A DNA stretch of 64,000 nucleotides from Trichoplax sp. H2 (taxonomy: Eukaryota > Placozoa > Uniplacotomia > Trichoplacea). Below the pieces are notes generated by a model that worked only from the letters and a program-made list of their open reading frames with translations, searched no databases and had not been told where the DNA came from. The DNA is taken from the NCBI GenBank assembly GCA_003344405.1, contig NOWV01000034.1:62001-126000 (forward strand), given 5' to 3'. How positions within the stretch are numbered: position 1 is the stretch's first letter; each line of letters begins with the position of its first letter. The position numbers were made by a program, and so were the translations under genes. Below, piece by piece: positions 39,036 through 53,490 of this stretch.

Positions 39036-42000
39036 TTAACGTTTACTCAGTTTATCGAAGGGCCATTCAAGATCCATAGTTTCTATATACAGTAAAATGT
39101 TTCAAACATGAAATCCTGTTATTGTTGCAATCATCCCTTGCGCTTGGCTATTAATATATATACTCGTATACGTACTGCATTGCCTATTCTATGCAAACGA
39201 TAACTGCATTACTCAGTGTTATAGCACTTTGGCAGTTTAATAACTTAATAAATAAAATCATCAAATATTGGTGTAAAAGGTTTGTATAAGATTAGAGCAA
39301 ATCGTCTATTTTAAAAAAATAACCACAATATGAAAGTTATCCTCTTACTTGAAAATTCTTTTAGTCGCTGATGAGCTATTTCTCGATTGAGTTCTATATT
39401 TGAGCCAACTAAAAAGATAAAAATAGCGAAGAGGATTTATATTATAATATATCTATTAGGGTTACTTTTATTTAATGTATAAACATTATATTGAGAGGTT
39501 TCGTAGCGTGTTTTAAAAGTTATTACCATTGCGATAATCAAGCCGATTATGTTTCAATTGTACGCTAAGAATTGAATTAGCGGATCCCGACAACGATTTG
39601 GTGCTGTCTATATTAATTTAAAAAGTAAGGATATTTCATTACAAATACCCATTTGTAATACTAATTATTAAAAGAATTTTGATGAGAATAGCATCAGCCT
39701 GTGACATCTGCTTACCGAACAGATTTTGTGATTTATGAATACTTTTTTTTCTATCATTGGTTGGATCTTATCAATATGTTTCAATTTCACGCGTATATTA
39801 TTATTAGGTAAGAAAATAACTTATAAATACAATTTACTTCAAAATTGTAGACTTGGTTTAAAATTACTAATTTAACGCATTCACAAGTAATATACCTTTA
39901 ATTCCATCTAACGTATCATAACTTGCATTTCGTTCCAGATTATCTTCGTCGTTCGCTGTGATAGTATAAGGTAGCAGTATAAATCCGATTGAAAAATTTA
40001 CGCTAGACTTTGAGTATACTACAAATATGAATATTGCGTAAAGTATTCTTATAAAATGTTGTTACTATTTCTATAGTTTAGCATATGTTAGAGAAAATAC
40101 TAAATTTAACCATTACAGATTTACATGCTAGTAAGAATCATTTAATAATCTTACCTATTTCATCTTCATTATTACGCGAATAAGGTTCAGAAGATCTTCT
40201 AACTGATTATTAATTCAGAAAATAGATTGAAAACAGAGTCACTTTAAAGAATTTGATTGAAAATTAGTCCCTTTCTTTTATGTTTACTTATATGTAATAC
40301 TGACACGTAAAAAAAATTCTACTTGTGTAAATCAAAATCACTTAGAAAATGAGATAAATTACTCAATACCGTACGTTAACGACCCATTACACCAGAGAAA
40401 ATTATCAATCATACAGAAAAGTACATTATGTATTCCAGCATGTCATTCCTACTTCAATTCATCAAGTTACTATTCTGTAGAAAAACTGAACGACTTGTTT
40501 ATTATGTATAATACTATAGAGCATAGCAGGAATAGAACTGGATGGGGAATGTAAATTGATGGTGATTAGATCTGATATCATTGGTTTAGAGATACATTAT
40601 GTTATTCAAACTAATCATTACTATAAGCAGCAATATCTCAATACAATAAATAGATTAAAGTATAAAAGTTAGAATAAGAAAAGAATTCGCTAAATTCGCA
40701 TTTAATGGCTGAGTTAATAAGATGCTTAAGCAACGAAAATAAGATAAAATTATAACGTACTAGATGCTCTTTTCAATGCCCAAAAAGAGAGATCTTCTGA
40801 TGCCTGTCGAGACGCCATTTGTGGAGTTAAGTGATATGGATATTTCTATTTACAATAAAAATTGCAGCCACCGTAACATTAAAATTTTAAGTACTTTTAG
40901 TCCTTTACTACAAATGTTATTGTTGTGAAAGATGTATTTAATTTATTGTTATTCCGAATCAGTATTATGCTTTATAATTCTACAGCTATATTGTAATGTA
41001 GCTAGCTGCCGGAGAGATGCTGAAATAACCGCACAAGCAATATCAATTAGATGCTGGTATAGCAAATATCACATAAGCCAAAGTTTACCTGCAAGTGCAA
41101 AATACATTTACTCTCAGTAGTAATGACGGAATGGCTTACCCGATTATCTGCCGGTGAAGATGAGTTTGTTGCAAATCGACTAACATACTTTTTATTTTCG
41201 GATTGTATTCTTAGAGAATCTTGAGAACTGGTCAGTTTCGGGCTGGCATTAGCTGGCGATCCGGGTGTTATTTTACACGAACTGTTTACGCGAGTCCTTT
41301 CTTCTGGTAACTTATTATGATTGGCGTCATCGTCGAATACACAACTAAATTATAATAGATCATAACAAGATAAAATTATTTTTAATCCGTAATTGAAGTC
41401 TGAATATAGTAATTATTTTAGAATATCAGTAAAGAAAGAAATATAAAACACCACTCTCTATCAAAACATTAATGTCAGTCATTGTAACTATACACTTACA
41501 CGATACACCCTCCAATAGATCATCGTTTTTAGTAATATTTTAACATACAGTACACGTATATGTAGTATATATGTGCTCAAAGTAATTTAAAACCCCTAAA
41601 TGGCTGATTTATAATTTTGCATGATGTAAAGTATAATATAATATTCTATATAATCTTACGTAAGTATAGCATGACACAGTAGATTATTTTCCATAACTTG
41701 CAAAATATTCCCGAAATTAAAAAACTCATAAATAACTAAATCGTAAATACAGTACAGTATAAAAATAAGATGATTGATTATTTTGCATTACTTTCGAAAT
41801 ATCTCATAGTGTTATATTTAATCACTTGTAGTTGATCAGTGATACTATATTAGCTTACTTTATACTGCAAACGGCTAATTTGTGATAGTTAATTAGTCAT
41901 AACGTTTTGCACATTATTTACAAAATATTTGATGCTGTCTGAACTTACTCATTCACTGGATTAAGAAAGTCAAAGTTTTGACAATCATAATTTTTAGCAT

Positions 42001-45000
42001 TGGGGCTTGTAGAAGATGACGAAGAAAACTTCTTGGAAATGGACGACCAAATGGATGTTGTCCAACTTTTTCTACGTCCTGAGCGCCTATCATCAGAATT
42101 TTTCATGTATCTCGATGCACGTGTAGGCCTCAACGGTACCACTCCAGCTAATTGCTGGTCAGGTGTTGAAGCCAATAAATCATCAACAGCTTTCGACGGA
42201 TTAGCTACAGAATATCAACATGAACTTGAATTTATAGGATTGGCTATAAGAGTACTTTTTTAAGCATATTGATAATGTCATCATTGATATAGTTAAGCCA
42301 AGCTTTACTATTGTAGTGCTATTCATAATTTACTATACATTTACGTAAACATGAACTCCAATGATTGGCTTCACGAGCATTACTCCTATTATGTTAAGGG
42401 GGCTTTTCAAGTCTTATCGGTACTAAAGTACTCTTCTTAATCGACTGAATAAGATCCGATACCGTACTACAACTGCATACAAAAACCTAATAATTTTCTT
42501 TTCTCTGATAACGTAAATTATACGCCGATTGCTTAAGTAAATTACCATTAGTATAGGATTTAACTAAATTATGACGAAATTCGTCCGTTTTTAATAATAA
42601 AAAATATCATACCAGAACTGCTAAGTCCTCCACTACCGGTAATATGTCTTGTTGTAGCTGAGACATTATAACGCTGTTGAAATCCTCCCATCCTCAAATC
42701 CTATTTAAATATTAAAATCAAATCAGAATTAACATTATTAAAATAAATTGCGAATTCTACATACAGATATATATATTAAACTATGCTAATTTCATCAGCC
42801 TGAGCACTTTAGGGTTCATTACTTCCAGGTGAGGAGATAGAAAGGCAGTAGTTATTAAGAGTCATGTAGGACTGTCAAATCGAATTTAGCGCTATTCATC
42901 CTCTTCATCGACTAGTAAACTATTCTTACATGATATTAATATAGTCTTGCGTAATTAAAATTACAAGATTAGAATTATAAGAAGCTATTATGATTATCCA
43001 CAAAATAACTAGCTGTCATAAAGCGTCGAAATATCATGCCGGCAGTATTCCAGGGGAAATTATTCGATTTGAATCAAACAATGATCCATGCTGACTTAAA
43101 TACTGGAGATGACATATCAAAATCCTTAAAAACTTCAAATTGAACTGGACGTTTATAATTTTTGAATCATTTGCCTTTGATTAATATTAATTTATCGACT
43201 TATGCCAAAAATAAATTAATATTCATCAGAAGTGGCATGGAGTAATACAGCTGCGAATTACACCATCGAAACTATCTCAAAGATGGAAATAACTCAAAAA
43301 TCGATTTTATTGAACAAAGAAAGCAACTATAAAACAAGATATAACATTAGCATATTTAATCTCTAAACTTTTAACGACACTGCAGTAACTACGTTCCCTC
43401 ACTAATACTACAGTATTTGTAATTAAAATCATGTCTAGTAATATTCCAATAAGTACCGTATTCTAGATCAATAATGGAATTTACACTTTACTATATCAAT
43501 TCTAATAGTTGTTATACTGTGATAATACAAAAAGACACGTACCGTAATAATTAGTACGCATATAATTTGACCGCTAATGCAATTACTGCTTACTAACCAT
43601 TAATAAGTTATTCAATTTCGTCATCCATTCACGGTAATGATCTAAATCGCGTGTACCCAATAAATATTTCCTATCATTGGTCAATAATTCCATAACATGC
43701 AAGTCTCCTTTACGTCGTTTACCAGGTGAAATTGATTTGATCGTATCGAAATGAATAATGCCTATAAATCAATAATTGTAAGAATATAGTAAAAAATACA
43801 GCAAAATAAGTGTATAGTAAAATTCGAATAGAAGCAATATTTCCTCCTATCTATGCATCGATTAACTTAAAAATATTTGGATTGATGCTGTGTCAAAAAA
43901 TTTGACATGACCAAACTTGAGTTCATCGCTTACTTGATTGATAGAAATTACGTGTACGCGGGTACATGAATACCGACAACTGGGCGCATGTTAAAAGAGG
44001 CTATGGTATGGCGACAACGATATCAACTATTCATAGCAGTTTAAAACTACAGGCGATTTTTCTAAGCTTCTTCTTAATATTACACTGGTTCAAACATCTG
44101 ATTAAAAATTTTCGCTGGTATTTAATTCTTGCCAAAGTATGCAGATCAGCTGAAGAAAAATATTTCTAGGTAAGCAAAGTGCAATACGTATCTTCTCATG
44201 GTTTTCAAAGTCTGTACACTTTATGTTAGAGGCAAGAGCTAATAGCTTTATCTCAATGGTGCAAGGATGTATAGGACTGATATACCGACAAAGAGATATG
44301 GACAGGGATCATAGAGAATATTTATGAGCTCTAATAATAAAATAGTATAGTATAGGCGGTTAGTTGCACCAAGTTCATCATCAATCTTTATCAAAAGACT
44401 AATATAACTGTATGAAAAAGATAGTGACTAAATCATATTATATAAAGGTACTACTGTAGAACTAAACATGCGGCAGTTATGTTAATCATCTCTTATAAAA
44501 TTTACAGTGAAGTGGCTACTTATATCTACCTATATTGCATCACTAATCACCTGTCAAAGGCTAAGGATGAGGCAAAAGAATAATGACTAATACTTCAGAA
44601 AGAGTAACAAAAAAATCAGATAGAATAGTTCATTTATAAATGATCGAGTAAAACAATTTAGTCGTAGCGATAGTTACTTCAAATCAAGAATGATATCGCT
44701 AAGCATTATGATTGTAATCTTTAAGTACTCCGTAAGTCAAATAAATTAATTATTGCCCTATTTACTACCCCTACTTATCTAGATCATCTCATAATGTATG
44801 TACATGTATAAATATTCACGTAATGTATATAAGTACCGATAAATTTATTGTAAGTATGTCTATGCAATGTACGGCTTGCAATAAAATATTTACAGCTTCG
44901 ATAGCTATTAGAACAACTCCCACAATTAAAAAGCCCAAACACGTTCGGTAACTTGATATAATCTTTTAAAGCTTTTTATTTTACTCTATTTATTGGCTAT

Positions 45001-45262
45001 AAAGCCTACAATTATTAAATGAACATGAATAGTAGCAAAGTGACCCACTTGATACAATTTTACCTGCATACTCTTTTCCATTTGTCCAGGCATCTTTATC
45101 TTTGTAATACTCCAATCGCACTAGTTTTGACCCATCCGCCATTACACGCTCTGAATCTAATAAAACGAACCAGCGATTTCGCCATAATAGAGATGATTTA
45201 TTTTCCAATGGAGCCTTTTTTAAGTAACCGCAATGAACGACTTCTCGTCTTGCGGATTGCAT
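39036..45262 (-). CDS. PH-domain protein, family not identified
   Basis: Exons (high to low): 45064-45262, 43598-43761, 42613-42700, 41949-42204, 41140-41344, 40761-40803, 40155-40202, 39896-39955, 39527-39607, 39349-39408, 39036-39082; 416 aa with every join in frame. Residues about 9-120 form a pleckstrin homology domain split over the first two exons: start VVHCGYLKKAPLE, WRNRWFVLLDSE, LEYYKDKDAWTNG, then LLGTRDLDHYREWMTKLNNL with the usual Trp of the C-terminal helix. PH domains bind phosphoinositides or proteins at membranes. The rest is Ser/Asn/Lys-rich and probably disordered, with basic patches (DRRSGRRKSW) and tyrosine motifs such as DYRNV (a YxN site, as bound by GRB2-type SH2 domains). 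The PH resembles those of GAB/IRS/DOK adaptors, but no PTB domain is seen. The last exon and the start ATG are less certain than the middle. Confidence 0.75.
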
Positions 45263-46156
45263 ATTTGATTTTAAGAAAATTTAATAAATTGTAGCCAACT
45301 ATAGCAGATTTATCGCCATCAAGGCCTAATCTAATAGGATACCATTTCTACTATCTTAATCTTCATACGTACACTTCCAACAGTTTGCTATTGAGTACCT
45401 TATATGTACACTGTCGGTATGACTCGACGTACATACCGGCAAGAACTTTGTACCAAAATTACGAATTCAATTTGACTACGCTTTACCAAAACCTATAGAC
45501 CTGATGTTATATATAACGTATATCAAGAATTTTGCATAATCTCTACGCAGGAGGTCGTATATTTGCAACTTTAGACGGCACGCGCATACGATTAATGTAA
45601 TCAATTTTTTGGTGACAACGTCAACAAAATTTGTATCTAAAGTCTAACCCAACTGCATAAACAAATTCGAATTCCCTATTAAACACCACCAATACTGTAT
45701 TGCGAACGCGTAGCTGTCATTAAATCTCAATGAACTAGACTATTTATCTAGTGTGCTGTATAACCACGAAAGACTCGTATCGTAACAACGACTTTTACGT
45801 GTGCATATAAATGGGCCAACCAACTCGAACAAAATTTAAACACACACATTATGGTAGTCAATATCAATAGTTTCAACACGTGCTTACGTCATAAGCCTCA
45901 GCATCAAGCTGTTTATTTTATTATGTCCGTAAGTGCTTGGATATATATTCATAGTTAGTACCATCAAGCACAATTCTCGAATGTAGCCAACGCCATTTTT
46001 ACAAAGCTGTTTAAACAATAACAGCTACCGAAAATAAAATACAGCGATAGGAACGATTTACGAAAAAACATACAGTGGATATCAATTTAGTGATTATTAC
46101 AGTAATCTGGAGCTCGATCTGAGTAAATAACAGCGAAAAAATTTTTATTTGCAGAT
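45263..46156. other. Spacer between PH-domain gene and UBAP2L
   Basis: About 0.9 kb between two genes on the same strand. It should include the UBAP2L 3' UTR and the PH-gene promoter. I see no coding signal or repeat. Confidence 0.6.
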
Positions 46157-49100
46157 CTACGCCTGATTTGCTCCCGTATTCCAATACTGAAAATTACTCG
46201 ATCCCGGTTTAGAAGACTGTTTGTTTGATTGATTATGTTGTTGGTTTTGTTGTTGAGATGCTTCAATTGGATGAGGTTGTTGCGATACATGCGGTACCAT
46301 AAATTGCTGAACATAACCGGCTGGCACAGCCGCAGCATGTGCTCCATGAGCAAGAGGCATATTTAACTGTGCTGGCGTAGTACCAAATTTATCGTATTGA
46401 TTCTATATGATATAATAATCAGAAGCATTACGAATACGGCATCAAAATGGATTGAACATATTGTCATAAAGACTTATGTGGGTATGTAATATGTCCGCAC
46501 CTGCTGTACTTTATAACTTTGACTCGCAATATCAGAACCTAAACCAATAAGACGAAGATCTCAAATGAGTTTCGCTTTCCACATAAATAAATATCATTTT
46601 AAGGAGAATAGAAAATTTTTAACGCATTCGTTTAACTCTAACCGCTATTAGAGTTCGATTTATTTTGAGCCTGAGGATTTGAACCGGCAAAACCGTTCTT
46701 TGCTTGAAAATCGTTATGTGCGTTACCTTCATCATACCCTAACAGCATACATAAAAAATTTACAAATCTTCCTACAGCAAATAATTAACAACCCCAAGAG
46801 GCTAATGAGAATTAAATTCAAGTACCTTGCTGACCGCTGAAAGTATTATTACCTAGATACATGTTTCCGCCATGAGATTTCGATGGCATCTGCATTAAAC
46901 ACAAGGGAACTATTTAACGACAATTATCTAATCAAATCTACAACTCACAAAACATACCCCATATACCGGAGCGTAAGTATGGAATGAGCCAGGCATTACA
47001 CTTGGATAGTATACATTCGGAAAAAATCCCTGCGTCATCGCTGGATTAACATAAGGAGGTTGTTGTGCAGCAGAGGCAGCATGATGTGGTCCTCCTGTAT
47101 TCACAATAAGTAAGTCAACTAATCTTACAAGCTAATAGTATTGAGATAAGCGTTAGCTTCGATAAATCAACTAAATCCTAGAACCTTGCTGCTGGGCTTG
47201 AGAAATTGACGATGAAACCGGCGATGAAGTATCGACTCTACCATATTTATTACCAGATTCGTTACCACTAGAATAATTACCAGCGGTATTGCCCATAGCG
47301 TCTGGCCGCATACCGTATTGTTGAAATTGTAGATCATAATAAAGGTGAGGCTAAAGAAAGAAGTAGTAATTTTACGAGATACTAAGTGAGCTGTGAAAGC
47401 TATATATGTATATCGCTAATAGGAAAAGGATCATTCATGAAAACCACTAAAAAGGTAATATTGCTTAAAAATACTAACAAAAGGACCCATCCTCTGTGAC
47501 ATCATGGACATATCTTCATATCCGTATCCAAAATTCTATTCGTATGTAATAATCGTACACGTTAAGAAAACAATGAATTTTTCATACGAGAATAAGGTAA
47601 TTAAGTAAATTAGAACAATAGCTTGTAGAGTATTTAATGAATACATATATAGGCTATACCGCGGGGTAGGTTCCCGGTAGCATTCCAGGAGCTGCACTAA
47701 AATAATATGGGACTGTTGTTGAGACGTTTTTGGTACCTAATGTTATATTTTATAGCTTTTAGAGAAGTGCAATAAATAAAATCTTACGACATAACAAAAA
47801 AGTTACTATTGTAATCAAAAAATCAATCAAGTTACAAATTACCAGTCGCAGGTGTACTAATATTTTTGTAGTTTGGATTATTCACAGACGTTGGATTAAC
47901 TACATTGTTAAATGGAGTATTTGCAGAATTTACATTGGCCGTAGTAATAGAGGCAGCAACAGTACTTTGAGTACTCGCAGCTAAAGACGAAGTAACCGAT
48001 ATTGGTATAGAAGCGGCACTATTCGATTTAGAAACATCCCCAGCTACTGCAGCAGGCTAATAGATTGAGAATGATTTAACTTCACAAACATGGTTATTAT
48101 CCATTTAATTTAGCGATTATAAAATTATATAATTACAGTTGGTTCCGGTGCCTGCAAATTTTGTTCACTATTCACTTGTGGTGTTGTTTCCTTAGTAATA
48201 TCATCGAAAGTTAGACATCGCGATTACATTATACTACATTATTTGCACTTACATAACATATCCTTTAACGAGTATGATTACCTTCTGCGGTTTATCAACA
48301 GTTGACACTTGAAATTGCCTTCCAGATTGATCAACTGAACCAATAGGTGCAGTAGTTGGTGAAGAAGCTGAAGATTTATTCCTATTAGTAGGTCTTTCAA
48401 CCGGTCCTGGAGCAACGGTGGTGGTCGCACTTGGAGACATCGATTCACTAATCACAGACATCAACAACAATAAGTCATACGATTATATTTTAATAAACAC
48501 TATTATAATCATTACTTTGGGACTCCCGATTGCAATAGTTTCGTTGTAGCATCCTAAAATAAAATTTAATTTAAGCATTTTTTCAAACACTTAACGTAAT
48601 GAATAACAAACAGAAAACATGTACCACTTCAGGACTAGCGGATCCGAAACCAAATTCTAAGTTTCCAAACTACATTGCATAGAAAACGAAAACCAGAACA
48701 TGTTTATAATTAAAATTGCACCACTAAGATGTAATCTTTCACATGTACCTGTAAGCTTAATGATTCCACAACATTATGAGGCATTTCAACAGGTTTTGAT
48801 GGTAACTATATAAATCATATCGACGTAATGTCACCTTTACATGTTAATTCAGTATTACTACGAATAATCACTGTTGTTCATAAAAAATACCTCAACTTTT
48901 TGAGATCGCTTAGATCTTATTGGTTTTGAATTTGAATGTCTTTGTTGTTTAGTGTGATCATATGATCTATGAGAATTAGCTTGCATTCCTTTTTCGTTAT
49001 CATTTCCTTCTAAATACTGCTTCTTAGATGGCGACGAGATTGCAGCCAAAGGCTGAGGAACCGACGATGCGCTTGGAATAGTAAGATCATCAGATTTAAC

Positions 49101-52100
49101 TGAAGGTAATTCTTTTTGTACCTGTTGTGACACTTTTGCTAAAGCAGCAAGATCTAGACTTCTGTAATAGAATAAATTTTCTTAGTATGCTCCATCTAGG
49201 CAAAATTAGATGATTAGACAGAAAGCAGCATTACTTATCGTTACTTAAATCCGGTAAATCTGATAACACACTAGGTCCATCTGTCTTATTATCACTCTAG
49301 AAAATGAAATCATAGCATTATTTCAAGCTGATGCTTGTATGGGCCAAAACGACACGGTTCGTTAATAAATTGATTGCAAATACGAATATTTACCCCATTT
49401 TCGTAATCCCATTTACCAGAACTCTCTGCAGGCCATTGACTTTCCATACCAGGGGGTACACGATAACGATCTTAAGTTTAATAATACAAAAAAAAGTAGC
49501 ATTTCATGACATGGTGGTATTTCGGAAGATAGTATCACTATAGTAAATAAGTAAATAGATACCATTATCAGTAGACGAGCTATTCGTATTCCATAAATCC
49601 TCTTGCAAATTAGTATTCTTTGAAACATTCTGAAAGTTATCAGATACAGGAACAGAGGCATCGTCTTTACGCTGTTGTGTCAATTCCTTTGTTCGATTGC
49701 TGGATTTCAGTTTATTAGCAAGATTTTCAGTTTTTGACCAAGTACTAGTTTGAGGTTTAGTTGGCACATTCCGCACTAATCAAAAATTTTCGATACATCG
49801 TATGTCAACAAATAGCTCACTTAAGCAGTGTTTTTCATATAAGTTATCAAACAAACCTCTTCGATCGTTTGTTGCAGTGTGTATCGATGTCTTACTCTCT
49901 TTAACAGGCTCCGATCTATTTCCGATATCTGTATCGATAGACTTTGTCTGTTGCCGTTCAGATTGGCTAGAAGCGCATAAATTAATTTTATGTATTAATA
50001 TTTTTAGCTATACACTACTTTTCGTTCGGAAAGCATATCATTATATAGGTATAATTTCATCAGTAGTTAACTCGTGTATCTTCATAGCAAAAATGCTAGG
50101 CGTTGGATTTGCTCAATTGCATCATTTGATTCAATGTCAGTTAATTATTTTTTGAAAAAACTAAGATAACATACGAAGTAGGCTGTTGATCTCTATTGGA
50201 AGATGAAGTAGGAGGTCTTTTATTTTGCTTGGTTTGCGCAACTGCAATATTAAAACATTAAGCGTAAATGTGTTGTAAGCTTGTAATGATGCAGGAAACT
50301 CACTTAACTCACTTGTTTTTTTAAGGTAATTACCCATTAATGGTATTACAATACTAACTATTAAATTAATAAACAGCAATACATAATTACATTTATTATT
50401 ATCGTTACGACGGCTTTGAAATTGGACGACACCGCGACCGCCTCTTCCTCGTCCGCGTCCGGCACTTCGAACATCGTTCGTTTTATTTTGTAATTTCTCA
50501 TGATTGTCATTCTGTTCTGTATTGTTATCTGTTTTACCAGTGCGCCCTAATCGAATTTTAAATAGTCATCTTTTTTTGCCGCTATTCGTTCGGTAATAAA
50601 AGATCATTACTACTTACGACGATCATATCTTTTGTTTGTTCGACCAGGCTTCGGTCGATTATCATCTTGATCTTTATTCGAAATCTGATTTATTTCATTA
50701 TTCGCTTGGCCTTTCTTTTTCTTTTTTCCAGAGGTTTCCCATTCCTGTTATTAAGATTAGGATAGAACATTTTTTATCACTTTTAACGTTTTAAAGGAGC
50801 TACCACAGCACTATGCTATCGTGAGGATTAAATACTTGTAATTGTTACATACGCCGAATTTATCAGGATCGAGTAAAAGATTTATTGCTTTATTTTCATC
50901 AAAGTCGCAATCATGCATAGCCATGGCCACAGCGTCTTCCGATCTACTTGTAAACGACATCACCTGTATGCCACAAGAAAAATTAGCTGCCGTTCTAAAC
51001 AATTAATCTAAAGTAGCGCTATGACCTAGTGAATTCTGCAGTTAATGTATTCCTAGTTTTTACGATCCATCGAAACTAGTTATTATGTTCGAAATAAGAC
51101 CAGAAATCGTTTTTCATAAGAATACCTTTTCAATTCTTCGCTGTTTATCGATATCATCCGTGCTTGCACTATTCAGCTGCTGCAAGCGTATCAATTCTGC
51201 TGTTACCTATAAATACAAAAGTTGAATTAAAAAAGACTTTTATTATCATAACAGTTAGAAAATAATCGATAACTTGGTATTGTCAGCATTTACTAAAAAA
51301 ATCTCAGTTCATATCAATACAATATAACTATAATATCTCTTCCAATCTTTCCCGATCATTATCAATGCATGTATACCGTATATCACTCTAAGGCCAAAAA
51401 CGACTCACTTTTAGGATCCTACTTGCAAGTAGTGTATGTCAACAATAGCATTGAAAGAAATGCCGATCTAGTTAACGTTTTATATCTTTCGCTTGAGTTT
51501 TTAACTTCACTATTTATGCTCAGTAAAGATTTTATTGTAGGTTGTTATACCAAAATATTCTATGCTACAAAAATGCATTCAAACTACAGTTATAGCTTAA
51601 ACTTATCCAATGTCAAACGTTCTAATGAATACTAATACAGTATTGTAAACTAATTTTTTAACTCCATGACCAAAAATCAATCCAACGGTATCAGTTATTA
51701 TCAATACGTGTATTTATAAAGTAGGCCATTTCATTGCAGTAGTAACGGGTTGTAGTATTTTATCGATAAACTAGCTTAATAAGCAATTTAATATGAAACT
51801 AGCTAGCCTAAGTAGTAATAAATGTTAAATGTTTCACTGTCAATCAGATTCATCTTTACATTACAGTACAATTTCTTTTAAACCATAGCATGATCAATTA
51901 ATTATACCTTCTTAACTATTAAACGACATAATGTCTACGCTAACTAGACATAACCAAATTGATACTAATGATGAGAAGGTCAGCAATACCAGATTAAACG
52001 AACAATTTTATCAGGGTTACGAAAGATTTTCTTCAAATCCACAAAATTTATAACGTTAAAATTATGTATGTATCATACGGCATACGCTTGACAGTATTAG

Positions 52101-52525
52101 CATACTATAAATAGTTAAGTATAACAAATGGTATCAAGGAAATCACTCGATTTAATTGACATCGCTGTTACACGTTACATGTACAAGTACAGACAGAGGT
52201 TGGAAAATGCTTACGGTAAGGAAATTATTAATTTGACACGCTGTATAAGTTACAAATAACATACATTAATAAAGTACTGCATCAGAATCACGTCAATTTA
52301 ATTTGGTAAAACAGGAAGATGCCCAAGAATAAAAAATCAGTGTCGATACTATTCAATCATCAATAAGTCATTAACTATCAGAGAATACGTAATGCAACTA
52401 CAACTAATAAAAATCGCTGCAATTCTCAGAATTTGTAAGCATACCTTGGGTGCACTGCCAACGCTTGTTTTGCCACTTTGCGGCGGGCCGTTCCGATTTG
52501 TTACAGCTGTTTTACCGGAGCTCAT
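46157..52525 (-). CDS. UBAP2L: UBAP2/UBAP2L (Lingerer) homologue
   Basis: UBAP2L/Lingerer proteins are cytoplasmic RNA-granule factors with an N-terminal UBA domain, an RGG segment and long disordered regions. Exons (high to low): 52445-52525, 51126-51206, 50853-50963, 50618-50744, 50391-50546, 50175-50241, 49857-49966, 49563-49775, 49394-49470, 49235-49296, 48891-49161, 48749-48805, 48625-48669, 48516-48553, 48282-48447, 48137-48190, 47843-48056, 47660-47736, 47479-47535, 47185-47350, 46967-47094, 46826-46889, 46643-46738, 46501-46538, 46157-46402; 933 aa. The UBA (about 55-91) reads EDAVAMAMHDCDFDENKAIN. The RGG run is AGRGRGRGGRGVV. The family signature is KPVEMPHNVVESLSLQFGNL (about 456-475), like VEMPGSADISGLNLQFGAL in UBAP2L. 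A Tyr/Gly/Met-rich part (NFGYGYEDMSMMSQRM) and the end NFQYWNTGANQA (vertebrate SYSWGAN) also match. It could equally be called UBAP2, since the ancestor precedes that vertebrate duplication. Confidence 0.92.
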
Positions 52526-53278
52526 AACGTATGTATTTAAAGTAGTTATATACAATCGAGTAGATTATATACAGAGGATCAATCTACGCAAGATGAAAAA
52601 ACCCAAAAAGTCAAATTAAGCTTAAGCGACGAAGTACTAAAGTCAGAATGACTACAGTGAAAGAGTCAGTCTTTTTATAAGGAAATGATCCATTTTATAG
52701 AACTGTACCATAGTACTTGATACTGTACATGGTTTATCGCATAACCAAGTAGTAAGTACACTGTAACATCTCTACTATATTAATAGAACATTCTATCGAA
52801 AGACACCATTAGCATCTGCTACTAGCGTACCCTTTTATGTATTACGAAACGTTTTAGAATATCCCCCCAAAAAGAAAAAAACACCAAATGTATGCGCTAT
52901 TGGCGACATATTTCCTTCAGACAAGCTACAATTATGGGACTGTAGGTGCTGTGATATACTTATTAGTATAATACCCACTTAGTGCAGACATCCCCATTAC
53001 CCAATATCCGTTGTCACTTGTCCCCGATCGGAGCGATCAATTTAGCGATTGAGTGCCGCCAGCCAGAAATGAATTGCAACAGGCGAGAGTACTAAATTCA
53101 CCGCTCTAAAAGCAGATCATGATCGCCACTAAAACGGTATTTGTAAAATGGATTTGATTCCGACACTTTTCTCTTCAAAGAACAATTTCATGTACTGGAT
53201 TTTACGATCCTACTCTAACAAATCTACAATAGTACAAATTCAAGTCTAAAAATGTGGCGAAAGTGGGTTGCTTTCCGC

Positions 53279-53291
53279 GGGGGGGGGGGGG
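53279..53291. repeat. Homopolymer run of 13 G
   Basis: Thirteen G residues preceded by CCGC, in an AT-rich context and next to a pentamer cluster, as with the runs near 21 kb. Confidence 0.9.
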
Positions 53292-53299
53292 TTCTGTAA

Positions 53300-53490
53300 A
53301 ACAGTACAGTACAGTATCAAATCGTCAGGTGACACCACTCACTGCGATTACCGCTGACGTGCAACGGGGGTAGTGTCATTCTGTACAGTACGTACGATCA
53401 GGGACAACGAGGAACTACAGTAGGGTACAGTGCTGTCGTCCGCAAAGTTGTTGTACGTGTAAGTGTACCGTACCGTACTGTACTGTACTT
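53300..53490. repeat. GTAC pentanucleotide cluster
   Basis: TACAG/CTGTA units in several short tracts (ACAGTACAGTACAGTA near 53302; CTGTACAGTACGTACG near 53382; TACCGTACTGTACTGTACTT near 53470), with unit variants such as TACGG. Confidence 0.85.

Noticed and set aside
41945-42263. Plus-strand 87-codon frame
   Set aside because: It is antisense to the fourth exon of the PH-domain gene, which joins in frame with its neighbours.
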